From Emcibacteraceae bacterium (GTDB lineage: Bacteria; Pseudomonadota; Alphaproteobacteria; Sphingomonadales; Emcibacteraceae), in contig JANQJN010000078.1 of NCBI GenBank assembly GCA_028281625.1, forward strand, positions 1 through 64,000: a stretch of DNA of 64,000 nucleotides, written 5' to 3'. The notes below the pieces were generated by a model. It saw only the letters and a program-made list of their open reading frames with translations, did not search any database and had not been told where the DNA came from. The position numbers were made by a program, and so were the translations under genes. Below, in pieces: positions 1 through 7,965 of this stretch. Positions within the stretch are counted from its first letter, which is position 1; every line of letters starts with the position of its first letter.

Positions 1-439
1 CTTGTTTTTTAATAACCAGATTCACCCAAAAATGTGGGATTGCCAGTCCGACAGGAATACCCGGTGCCAAGCACGGAAGAAATGCCAGATCGCTTACGAG
101 AGCCAATATAAAGGTCGTGACAAAAGCGATAACAGCATTCGCGGTAATATACTGCTTGAAATTGATCTCATATCCTGTCTGACGCAGGCGCTTTCTTAGC
201 TGGTCTTTTTTTGGAATGATGCCATCCAGGAAAGATTTTTCCTCTTTTCTGAAAAGTGCCCGCTTCTGACTTTCAAGTTGTGCTTCTTTGTTGTGGCGGC
301 CTTTAATTTTTTGCAGCCGGTCCTTGGTCACCTTGTTTGCTTTGCCGAAAATACTCATGGCAAACATAACACTCGCCAGCAGGATAAGCACAGCGGCAAA
401 CACACCAAACATCAATATATTGGGGTTAGAAACGATCAT
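1..439 (-). CDS. tadB: TadB-like inner-membrane platform protein of the Tad pilus (partial)
   Basis: This reading frame starts with ATG at 439 on the minus strand and runs off the left edge, so only about 146 N-terminal residues are present. The product begins with a hydrophobic segment (residues about 8-30, ILMFGVFAAVLILLASVMFA), then a basic, charged cytoplasmic stretch, then a second hydrophobic region (AVIAFVTTFILALVS). This is the layout of TadB/TadC proteins of the type II secretion F family, which form the inner-membrane platform on which the CpaF ATPase acts. It follows cpaF by 10 bp in the same direction, which is the standard tad gene order. The family assignment rests on architecture and position, because the conserved T2SSF domain lies outside the window. 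Confidence 0.85.
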   Translation of the reverse strand, partial: MIVSNPNILMFGVFAAVLILLASVMFAMSIFGKANKVTKDRLQKIKGRHNKEAQLESQKRALFRKEEKSFLDGIIPKKDQLRKRLRQTGYEINFKQYITANAVIAFVTTFILALVSDLAFLPCLAPGIPVGLAIPHFWVNLVIKKQ

Positions 440-449
440 TGTCTTTTTC

Positions 450-2165
450 CTACAAGGCCTCCATCAATGCACGGTCAAGTCCATAATATTTGGCCTTATC
501 GATGAAGTTCGGACGCATGCCGGTGGATCTAAACTGTCCTAGCAGGTTGCCGTCTGCATCTTCACCAGTAAATTCATAAAGGAACAGTTCCTGCGTGGTG
601 ATCACGTCACCTTCCATACCGACCACTTCTGTTACAGACGCGCAGCGGCGGCCACCATCACGCATACGGGAAACCTGTACGATCAGGTCCACAGCACCAG
701 CGATCTGCTCACGCACCGCTTTTTGTGGAAGTTTAAGATCCGCCATTCCGATCATGTTTTCCATACGGGTGAGGGCCTCGCGCGGGTTGTTGGCGTGGAG
801 CGTACACATTGAGCCATCATGACCGGTGTTCATTGCCTGAAGCACATCAAACGCCTCAGGGCCGCGAACCTCACCCAGGATAATGCGATCTGGACGCATC
901 CGCAGGGCGTTCTTCACCAAATCGCGCATGGATATTTCACCCTTACCTTCGAGGTTGGCTGGTCTCGTTTCAAGTCTCACCACATGGGGCTGTTGCATTT
1001 GCAGCTCCGCTGTATCCTCAATGGTTACAACGCGTTCGCCCGTGTCGATCATGCGGGATAAGGCGTTCAACATGGTAGTTTTACCAGAACCAGTACCGCC
1101 GGAAATAAGAATGTTAAGTCGGCTCGCCGCAGAAATTTTCAGCACGGTCGCCATTTTGTGGGACATACTGCCAAAATCGATCATTTTATCGAGGGTGATT
1201 TTCTGACGTGCGAATTTACGAATTGAAATAGAGGCGCCATCAATGGCGAGCGGTGGAATGATAATATTCACACGGCTACCGTCTTTGAGACGCGCATCAC
1301 AAATCGGCGTGGTTTCGTCCACGCGTCGGCCAACAGCATTTACAATCCGTGTACAGATGTTCATAAGATGTTGGTCATCACGAAATACAACATCGGAAAG
1401 CTGGATTTTACCACTCTTTTCGATGTAAATCTGCTTCGGACCGTTGACCATGATTTCGGTGATATCTTCGTTATCCAGAAGCGGCTCAAGAGGGCCAAGG
1501 CCCAACATATCGTTGAGCAGCATGTTGACAAGTTCACGTTGCTCGCGAAGGTTCAGGTTGATTTTCTCTTGCGCCATCAGTTCATTGACGGCCTCACTAA
1601 CCTGATCGGCAAGATCGGAGCGATCCATTTCATTTGCGGCGGTCGCATCGATATATTCAAGAAGAAGTGGCTGCAGACGATCTTTAGCATCTATGATGCT
1701 TTCCTTACTGGCAAGTTGATCCTGCTCTGCTTTTTCTTTTTTTGCTTGCGCCTTGTTTTTTACAACAGTTGCTTCTTTATCTTCTTTCTTCGCGGGTGGT
1801 TCAGCAGTTGGATCAGAAGTACTCAGCAAATCATTCAATAAAACCGTGTTAAGGTCACGACGCTCCAGGTCATTGAGTTGTAGCCGATTCTTACCAGAAA
1901 CTTCTCGTACCATATCGTCGATGATTTCGACCAGTTCGCTGCGCTGTACATCGCTGATATCTTTGTCTTTGAAACGAGCTTCGACCCTTGGCTCAACCAT
2001 CTCGTAGACTTTGTCTACCAGACTCGCGTCCGATGTCATAAATTTCGTTTCGACAAGATGATCCGTTGACCTGCGGCCATCCTTCTTTTGAGGCTGACCA
2101 GGCTTTTTATTGCCTGCAGGCACTGGTGATTTCGATGCTAATTTCCGTCCGAATGCTGGTTTCAT
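450..2165 (-). CDS. cpaF: CpaF/TadA family pilus assembly ATPase
   Basis: Hexameric secretion ATPase of the GspE/VirB11 superfamily that powers Flp pilus extension at the cytoplasmic face. At 571 aa it is longer than usual because of a charged, Lys/Glu-rich N-terminal region (residues 1-180). The C-terminal half has the Walker A motif GGTGSGKTT near residue 357, an Asp box (VTIEDTAELQ), the Walker B region (RPDRIILGEVRGPEA) and the His box (GSMCTLHANNPREAL). The motif ITEIMVNGP is typical of CpaF. It lies between cpaE upstream and tadB downstream in one operon. All catalytic motifs look intact. Confidence 0.95.
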   Translation of the reverse strand: MKPAFGRKLASKSPVPAGNKKPGQPQKKDGRRSTDHLVETKFMTSDASLVDKVYEMVEPRVEARFKDKDISDVQRSELVEIIDDMVREVSGKNRLQLNDLERRDLNTVLLNDLLSTSDPTAEPPAKKEDKEATVVKNKAQAKKEKAEQDQLASKESIIDAKDRLQPLLLEYIDATAANEMDRSDLADQVSEAVNELMAQEKINLNLREQRELVNMLLNDMLGLGPLEPLLDNEDITEIMVNGPKQIYIEKSGKIQLSDVVFRDDQHLMNICTRIVNAVGRRVDETTPICDARLKDGSRVNIIIPPLAIDGASISIRKFARQKITLDKMIDFGSMSHKMATVLKISAASRLNILISGGTGSGKTTMLNALSRMIDTGERVVTIEDTAELQMQQPHVVRLETRPANLEGKGEISMRDLVKNALRMRPDRIILGEVRGPEAFDVLQAMNTGHDGSMCTLHANNPREALTRMENMIGMADLKLPQKAVREQIAGAVDLIVQVSRMRDGGRRCASVTEVVGMEGDVITTQELFLYEFTGEDADGNLLGQFRSTGMRPNFIDKAKYYGLDRALMEAL

Positions 2166-2202
2166 TGTTATACTTATCTATTGATATTCAACTTTTCTAA
2201 AC

Positions 2203-3444
2203 TTAACCTTTTGCCAGGCCGATTTTCTTAAGAAACCCGCCCTTCTCGTCTTCGCTTGTACCGCCGCAAATATCATCACACATTGTGTGAATGATTTTTG
2301 ACACTTTGCTGTGTTTGGCAGATTGCGAAAGAATTTTTCCACTTTTGGCAACCTGGATCATTAGTTTTGGCTCATTTGGGATTTCCCAATCAACTGGTTG
2401 CTCAATTGTGGCTTCAAAATCTTTTTTACTGACCTCAACTAAAGTAGGGCCATTTGATTTATTGATTAACACGCGTATCTTAACTTGAGGAGCCACTGAT
2501 TTACAAAATGCAATGAAGCGCACAACATCACGGGTTGCAGAAAGACTTAGGTCCGATACGAGTACCACTTCGTCGGTTTCACTAATCAGCATTGGATAGT
2601 CAGCGACAATCCCGCGTGGCAGATCAAGGATCACATTTTTAAAATTGTTTCTCATTTCAACCAGCAAATGCTGAAGCGCTGCCGGATCTGTGTAAGATGG
2701 ATCATTAAGCGGCGCTTCTGAGCCAAGAATAGAAAGATTGTCACTTTCCTTAATCATCGCCCGTTCGATGAAGAGCCCGTCCACACGGCTCGGGTTTTCC
2801 AGAGCGTCGGTAAGCCCGCGACCTGGCTCAAGATCAAATGTCAGTGCGCCGGTACCAAAATACATATCAAGATCCACAAGCGCTGTTTTCTGGTTCTTTT
2901 CGTTAGCAAGTATCCAAGCGGTATTAGTTGCAAGTGTGCTCGCACCTACGCCGCCTCTTACACCGATGAAAGATATGACTTTTTCTTTGTTCTCTTCCTC
3001 AGGAGATTCGGCAACTTCCGCTGGCGCACGCAACGTATGTTCAGCGGCCAGGAACGCCTCCCTAAGCTGGTCTGTTGAAACTGGCTTAACAAGATAATCC
3101 TGTACCCCCGCTGCGATCATACTGCGGTAGAAAGATACGTCATTAAGTTTGCCGATAGTGATAACCATGGTGCCAGGCTCACAAACTTCCGCGAGCGCAT
3201 TGATATCTTCTTCAGGATCAATCGAATTAGAGAGATCCACCAGCAGAAATTGCGGCGATCCGATTGTCGCAAGCGTACGGATGGCGCTTTCAATGCCGCC
3301 GGTTTTTACCTGGTTACTGTCCCATTCACGTTCACCAAGGATCGGTACAAGCTGTTGGGTGGTTTCATCGTCACATAGATAAGCACCAAACTGCTGATTT
3401 CCGCCTGATCTTGGACTTGTATTCATTAGCTTTTCTACACTCAT
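2203..3444 (-). CDS. cpaE: CpaE/TadZ pilus localisation protein, ParA/MinD-like
   Basis: A 413-residue protein with two parts. Residues about 20-140 form a response-regulator-like fold (QDYLVKPVS resembles the receiver C-terminus), and residues about 150-400 form a ParA/MinD-type P-loop domain. The P-loop reads GVRGGVGASTLATN, so the usual GKT/GKS lysine is replaced. CpaE/TadZ proteins are known for such atypical loops and act as polar landmarks for the pilus machine. The domain also keeps TALVDLDMYFGTGAL (the switch I-like region) and LDLPRG. The gene is 37 bp upstream of cpaF and 13 bp downstream of cpaD. Confidence 0.92.
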   Translation of the reverse strand: MSVEKLMNTSPRSGGNQQFGAYLCDDETTQQLVPILGEREWDSNQVKTGGIESAIRTLATIGSPQFLLVDLSNSIDPEEDINALAEVCEPGTMVITIGKLNDVSFYRSMIAAGVQDYLVKPVSTDQLREAFLAAEHTLRAPAEVAESPEEENKEKVISFIGVRGGVGASTLATNTAWILANEKNQKTALVDLDMYFGTGALTFDLEPGRGLTDALENPSRVDGLFIERAMIKESDNLSILGSEAPLNDPSYTDPAALQHLLVEMRNNFKNVILDLPRGIVADYPMLISETDEVVLVSDLSLSATRDVVRFIAFCKSVAPQVKIRVLINKSNGPTLVEVSKKDFEATIEQPVDWEIPNEPKLMIQVAKSGKILSQSAKHSKVSKIIHTMCDDICGGTSEDEKGGFLKKIGLAKG

Positions 3445-3457
3445 TTTTATTTAAACC

Positions 3458-4147
3458 TTAATTTTCAGTACTGCCTGTTGTTGCTGTTTCAACCACCACA
3501 GTTCGGCTGCGGTAACGTTCAACAGCACCTGCTGAACGCTCTGCATCTGCGGGTGCACCGTCAGCGCCAACAATCAGATCCCTTGGGCTCGCGACCATGA
3601 GACCAAGATTGGCCTGATTTGCGCATCCTAAATTGCTAATCGGTGCGTTTTCATAGTTTGGATATGATCTTTGTGACCAATCGCCGCATTCAGGTGTCGT
3701 TACCACATATTTGGAAATAAGCAGACGTCCGGTGCCAGCTGTTGGTTCCATACCATATGGCGTTATGGTTGCGGAAAGATATAAACCACTATCTTTAAGC
3801 AGGTTAGACATATAGGTTAGACGTTTTTGGTCCAGCTCGGATAGATTTCCACTACGATCAAGTGGGAAGTCCATGCTGAATTCATCGCCATAAGAAACAT
3901 CGGCTGCGCTCAGGAAATTATTCAGTTTCAGAATTTCCCGCCCCTCAAGTTCAATCTGATTAGCGGGAAATTGAATGCTGTAAGGGATGCGCACCATTTC
4001 AACCTGATTGCGGTTTTGTTGCTCCACACCGGTGTATTGGCTCATGTTTCCTGCGCAGCCCGCTGTCAGCAGGACACAGGTTGCACCAGCTAAAACTGAT
4101 CTAATAATGGTAGGAGTAGAAAATATATTTGTTGTTTTATGTGTCAT
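3458..4147 (-). CDS. cpaD: CpaD family pilus-assembly lipoprotein
   Basis: A 229-residue outer-membrane lipoprotein of the Tad secretion channel. The N-terminus is a lipoprotein signal peptide ending in the lipobox LTAGC (Cys at about residue 30). The mature part carries CpaD-like features: NNFLSAADVSYGDEFSMDFP, then a C-terminal block with CGDWSQRSYP and NLGCANQANLGLMVASPRDL. The latter is the most recognisable CpaD signature and holds two more cysteines. Known CpaD proteins help position or stabilise the CpaC secretin, whose gene is immediately upstream (9 bp). Confidence 0.92.
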   Translation of the reverse strand: MTHKTTNIFSTPTIIRSVLAGATCVLLTAGCAGNMSQYTGVEQQNRNQVEMVRIPYSIQFPANQIELEGREILKLNNFLSAADVSYGDEFSMDFPLDRSGNLSELDQKRLTYMSNLLKDSGLYLSATITPYGMEPTAGTGRLLISKYVVTTPECGDWSQRSYPNYENAPISNLGCANQANLGLMVASPRDLIVGADGAPADAERSAGAVERYRSRTVVVETATTGSTEN

Positions 4148-4156
4148 TACTCTCTC

Positions 4157-5590
4157 CTATTCCAATATAAAGCCGGCAGCGCCGTTCATCTTTTTACCGT
4201 TCGCGGCCTGGATTGGCTGTGGCACAAGTGGCGGCGTGCTCACATATGACTGACCATCTAGATACCTTTCTTTATCGTTTGGATATCTGAAGTTATCAGT
4301 CGGAAGATGCATTTGATCTTCGTTTGAAGGCTCTACAATATAGGGTGTTACAATTACCACCAGCTCTGATTCCTGACGGGTAAATTCGCTGGAGCGGAAC
4401 AAAGCACCAATTACAGGAATGTCGGCAAGCCAAGGGAATTTCGTAAGGTCATGTACGCCATTATTTTGGATAAGACCGGCAACAGCAAAACTCTGACCTG
4501 AGCCAAGTTCAACTGTTGTTTCCACACGGCGTGTGCTAAGCGCTGGAATGTTAAGCCCTTCAACAGTAATGGCACCAGAAGAGGTAATCTGGCTTACTTC
4601 TGGTCTTAGGTGAATGTTAATGCGGCCGCTGTCAAGCACTACAGGTGTGAAGTTCAATGCTACACCGAACTCTTTATATTGAATTGAAATACCGTCTCTT
4701 TGAAATACTGGGATTGGGTATTCGCCACCAGCAAGGAAGCTTGCGGTTTCACCAGAAAGGGTGGTCAGGTTTGGTTGTGCCAGAACCGAAATCACACCTT
4801 CTTCTTCCATGGCATCCACCAGAAAGTTCACATCCAAGTTTCCGATGGGAATACCGCCGACCAGATTTTTACCGTCCGTAATAAAGTTCCTTTGTGGGAT
4901 GGATGGATCAAAAGGGCTTGGTGTTATATTAAAAAAGTCTTTTCCTTGAGAAATTCCAAGAAATGTTCCGCCAGATGTATTAAGAATACTTTCCCAGTTA
5001 AATCCAAGCTGCTTCATGGTTTCGCGGCCAATTTCAGCAATACGTACACGAAGGTTCACCTGCACGGGTGTCGCGATATTCAGCTTATTGATAATGGTGC
5101 TTTCTTCACCAATAAATTCAGCGGCCATGCGCCGCGCTTCTTCCGCTTGCTCGGGATTATCCACGTGGCCAGTTAAAATGAGCAGGCCTTCATATGATTC
5201 AACGTTGATGCGGGTATCCGGCATTACAGTTTTAATGGCTGCTTCAAAGTGGCCAAGATTGTGGTTTACCGATACTTCACCATCGAAGACAACCTGGTCG
5301 TTTTCCGAAATTGCATATACGCTGGTTTGACCCTGCTTTTTACCAAAAACATAAGCAAGTGTAGGTGATTTTACCTGGATGTCCGCGATTGTTGGATCAG
5401 CGACAAATACGTTATTAACGGGCTGTGAAAAGCGAACTAGAGTGCCTTTGCTAACTTCGATCGTTATCAACTCTTTAGCGTTTGCAAAATTACCAAACGA
5501 TAAAGACATAATCATAGCCATTGAAATGGCCATGAAGCCCTTTAGGTACTTCGCAACATTAATCTGAAATGTTTGGTGAAAATGGGTCAT
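4157..5590 (-). CDS. cpaC: CpaC/RcpA outer-membrane secretin of the Tad pilus
   Basis: A 477-residue secretin that forms the outer-membrane pore for the Flp pilus. It has an N-terminal signal segment (AMIMSLSFGNFANA), a pilus-specific N-domain (residues about 45-115; VFVADPTIADIQVKSP), a BON-like domain (residues about 115-180; LLILTGHVDNPEQAEEARRM) and a C-terminal secretin domain (VLAQPNLTTLSGETASFLAGGEYPIP, then ALSTRRVETTVELGSGQSFAVAGL; given here in pieces of a longer conserved block). The C-terminus WLADIPVIGALFRS is a classic secretin signature. It is followed by cpaD and preceded by cpaB. Confidence 0.95.
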   Translation of the reverse strand: MTHFHQTFQINVAKYLKGFMAISMAMIMSLSFGNFANAKELITIEVSKGTLVRFSQPVNNVFVADPTIADIQVKSPTLAYVFGKKQGQTSVYAISENDQVVFDGEVSVNHNLGHFEAAIKTVMPDTRINVESYEGLLILTGHVDNPEQAEEARRMAAEFIGEESTIINKLNIATPVQVNLRVRIAEIGRETMKQLGFNWESILNTSGGTFLGISQGKDFFNITPSPFDPSIPQRNFITDGKNLVGGIPIGNLDVNFLVDAMEEEGVISVLAQPNLTTLSGETASFLAGGEYPIPVFQRDGISIQYKEFGVALNFTPVVLDSGRINIHLRPEVSQITSSGAITVEGLNIPALSTRRVETTVELGSGQSFAVAGLIQNNGVHDLTKFPWLADIPVIGALFRSSEFTRQESELVVIVTPYIVEPSNEDQMHLPTDNFRYPNDKERYLDGQSYVSTPPLVPQPIQAANGKKMNGAAGFILE

Positions 5591-5607
5591 ATATTTGCCT
5601 CTAACGC

Positions 5608-6522
5608 TTATTTATTTGATGGATCTGTGAAAACCAGATCTTCTGTTTCGCTTGCCCTCACAACTTTGACAGGACGTTTTTTGTTTACTCCCGGGCCGGT
5701 ACCATTTTGTTCGGCGACAACGCGGCTCACTTCGTCAGCATATGTAACCTGACGCCCATTGGTGACAAGTGTCTTAACCACTCCTTCGCTGCCTTCTTCT
5801 GTCTCAGTAGCCAGGCTTCTCAGGGCCAGTGAAAGGTCTCCCATCCTTGACATCAGGGCGATTTTTTCAGCCTGTTTTGGAAGCACTTCAAACGTAGCAA
5901 TTTTACCGATGTTCGGTGTGTTGGTGTCATTGGACATTTGGGTATCAATGGCAAGCACCCGAATGTCTTCAAGCACTGTTTCAGTGGCTTGGATCATGGT
6001 GGGTTCGCGATTGCTAACTTCCAGTTCCTGCACCTCATGTGTAAGAAGAATATCAACTGAATCGCCAGGGAAAATAAAACCGGAAAGGCCAGTACGAGCA
6101 CTGATATTGATGGATACCGCTCTGTAACCAGGCTGCAGCACTGCGGCCATGAAGCCTCTTGAGCCAGGTTTGACAACGCGACCATTAACAACTGGTTCAC
6201 CTGCAGCGATTGGCCCTTTGGCAACAGATCCCATGAATTCTTCCATTTGCCGACCAGCGTCTTCATCGGACGCTTTTACAGTATAGTTTTCATTGACGTT
6301 ATCGCCCGGCCAGGATTGCCAAGCCAGATCTTCCCTTTTTAGGAAATTACCAGTTTGAATATCCCTACTGGATACCAGGACCTGAACATCGGATGCCACC
6401 TGCTGCACAATGGTTGTTTGAGCAATTTCCGGTGTAGATACAAGGCTGCGTGCCAGAAAGGCAGTAATACCCGCAATTACGATGGCAGCGCTGATTAAAA
6501 TGATGCTTCGCGTGTTAATCAT
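5608..6522 (-). CDS. cpaB: CpaB/RcpC pilus assembly protein (SAF domain)
   Basis: A 304-residue protein with one N-terminal membrane anchor (residues about 5-27), followed by a SAF/flagellar P-ring-like domain (residues about 45-115; VLVSSRDIQTGNFLKREDLA) and an RcpC domain (GYRAVSINISARTGLSGFIFPGDSVDIL). In this family the protein is periplasmic and works with the CpaC secretin, possibly in binding peptidoglycan or modulating pilus assembly. It is 17 bp upstream of cpaC and 22 bp downstream of cpaA in the same operon. Confidence 0.93.
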   Translation of the reverse strand: MINTRSIILISAAIVIAGITAFLARSLVSTPEIAQTTIVQQVASDVQVLVSSRDIQTGNFLKREDLAWQSWPGDNVNENYTVKASDEDAGRQMEEFMGSVAKGPIAAGEPVVNGRVVKPGSRGFMAAVLQPGYRAVSINISARTGLSGFIFPGDSVDILLTHEVQELEVSNREPTMIQATETVLEDIRVLAIDTQMSNDTNTPNIGKIATFEVLPKQAEKIALMSRMGDLSLALRSLATETEEGSEGVVKTLVTNGRQVTYADEVSRVVAEQNGTGPGVNKKRPVKVVRASETEDLVFTDPSNK

Positions 6523-6544
6523 ATTCGTTGTCCTGTCTAAGGTC

Positions 6545-7078
6545 CTAATTTAGGGCCTGATAAAGCTGTAGGGTCACATAAAGACCACCAGCTGAAATTC
6601 CTATTCCGTAGGGAATGTTTTTTTCGTTACTCACCAACTCAGATGACTCTCGCACAGAAAAGTTTATATTTTCTGAAGATTTAGCCCTAGAAAGGTAACT
6701 TTTTAAGTATCTACAACATATCGTTAAGAGTGCGACTAGGCCGCCGCAAATCGTTGTAATTAAAAGAAATTCTAAGCTAAGTGCAGGTCCAGCCCACAGG
6801 AGTACCGCTGGGATCAATTTGACGTCCCCACCACCGATATAACCGTAAGCAAAAAGAGCGACGAGAATTGTAAAAGCTCCGGTGGCAATGGCGAAAGACC
6901 AACCGATATATTCCCAGCTCGGAGCAGAGCCGGTTAAAAACAAAGCAGTGACGAACACAAAGTAAAGGCCTGTGACGCTCAGGCACAGTTTGTTTGAAAG
7001 AATAAAAAACCTGAGATCAGAAATGGCCGCCCAGATCATTGTGGCGGCAAATACGAATAGAATGAAATTAATGATCAC
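6545..7078 (-). CDS. cpaA: CpaA/TadV prepilin peptidase (A24 family)
   Basis: A 177-residue integral-membrane aspartic protease that removes the prepilin leader from Flp pilins. Two catalytic aspartates are visible: one in the N-terminal AAISDLRFFILSN segment (near residue 22) and one in the GGGDVKLIPA motif, the GxGD signature of A24 peptidases. Several hydrophobic segments cover most of the length. The N-methylase domain of full PilD enzymes is absent, which is normal for TadV/CpaA. The gene lies between the pilin genes (112 bp upstream) and cpaB. Confidence 0.93.
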   Translation of the reverse strand: MIINFILFVFAATMIWAAISDLRFFILSNKLCLSVTGLYFVFVTALFLTGSAPSWEYIGWSFAIATGAFTILVALFAYGYIGGGDVKLIPAVLLWAGPALSLEFLLITTICGGLVALLTICCRYLKSYLSRAKSSENINFSVRESSELVSNEKNIPYGIGISAGGLYVTLQLYQALN

Positions 7079-7190
7079 TATAAAATCCAGCCTAAATTTA
7101 CTCTTTAAATGCTGGATAAATCATAGTGCAGGGGTATTAAGATACAGTAAATCTGAAACCTTTGAGACGTGTCAAGTAGTGTTAGACTAC

Positions 7191-7385
7191 TTATTCGCCG
7201 CCCTGTTCACCTTCTTGTTGAACAGAATCGATGCTGGTACTCACGGTATCAAGTGTGCCGTCTACTGTATTTCCAAAAGATAGCAGTACGCCAGTGATTG
7301 CCAGTGCGATGACTGAGACGATCAGACCATATTCTACGAGGGTTGCGCCTTTTTCATTTTTAATTAGTGATCTTATTTCCTTCAT
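7191..7385 (-). CDS. Flp family type IVb pilin, second copy
   Basis: A 64-residue pilin. The leader MKEIRSLIKNEKG ends at a processing site before ATLVEYGLIVSVIALA. The Flp signature is the Glu-Tyr pair near the mature N-terminus, followed by a single hydrophobic helix. Mature Flp subunits are about 50 residues, as here. It lies between the first pilin gene and cpaA, separated from the first by a hairpin followed by a T-run. The tail after the helix (SVQQEGEQGGE) is Gln/Glu/Gly-rich. It could be a minor subunit or a paralogue expressed at lower level. Confidence 0.93.
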   Translation of the reverse strand: MKEIRSLIKNEKGATLVEYGLIVSVIALAITGVLLSFGNTVDGTLDTVSTSIDSVQQEGEQGGE

Positions 7386-7430
7386 CTCAATCTCTCTTTT
7401 TGCTTGTTGTTAATATTGTGAGATAGAAAA

Positions 7431-7470
7431 AAAGGACCTTGGCTACAGAGTTATGTAATCAAGGTCCCTT
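7431..7470 (-). terminator. Intrinsic terminator or attenuator between the two pilin genes
   Basis: Read on the minus strand, an 8-bp perfect stem (GGACCTTG with CAAGGTCC, arms at 7460-7467 and 7434-7441) with an 18-nt loop is followed at once by a run of seven T. It lies downstream of the first pilin stop (7501) and upstream of the second pilin start (7385). Terminator activity is inferred from form. If it leaks, it would give much pilin mRNA and less of the downstream cpa mRNA. Confidence 0.75.
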
Positions 7471-7500
7471 CTTTAGATTAGTTTAGTCAAGAGGGGTTTA

Positions 7501-7710
7501 TTAAGAACCACCGCCTTCACCGCCACCTTCACCACCGCCAGTAGCAGTGTCAAGATCGCCTGAAACTGATTGGAATGTTGATTCTAGTGAACCACCAACA
7601 GCGCCCATGCCGCCGATCGCTGCAACAGCAACTAGTGCTGCAATCAGACCATATTCAATGGCAGTCGCGCCTTGTTCAGACTTACGTAGTTTAGCAAATA
7701 ATTTAGTCAT
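7501..7710 (-). CDS. pilA: Flp family type IVb pilin, probable major subunit
   Basis: A 69-residue pilin. The leader (MTKLFAKLRKSEQG) ends before ATAIEYGLIAALVAVAAIGG, which has the expected Glu5-Tyr6 pair and a hydrophobic helix. The C-terminus is unusual in ending with repeated Gly-Gly-Glu units (TATGGGEGGGEGGGS). It is the first gene of the Tad locus, with a GGAG ribosome-binding site about 7 nt before the ATG and an immediate downstream terminator, consistent with high-level expression as the main filament subunit. Confidence 0.94.
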   Translation of the reverse strand: MTKLFAKLRKSEQGATAIEYGLIAALVAVAAIGGMGAVGGSLESTFQSVSGDLDTATGGGEGGGEGGGS

Positions 7711-7965
7711 ATTCTTACTCCATTCATGTCTATAGTTTGCTGCGTTAAATATACAAATATCTTGTTTGCAGGAATCAGTATGGAGAAATAGTATGAATAA
7801 AAGGTTAACGATTTATATTTTTTCTGTTTATATAACAATGACTTACACGGATATTTTAAAATAAATTTAATTAAAAATTTATCTATTTGTCACGACCAGA
7901 TGTAAGATCAATACCTGATCGTTAGGGCTAAATCCTAAAAATATGAAGATTCTTAAGAGGTTAAA

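Noticed and set aside
4700-5176. Open frame of 158 codons opposite cpaC
   Set aside because: It lies fully inside a well-supported secretin gene on the other strand and shows no recognisable domain.
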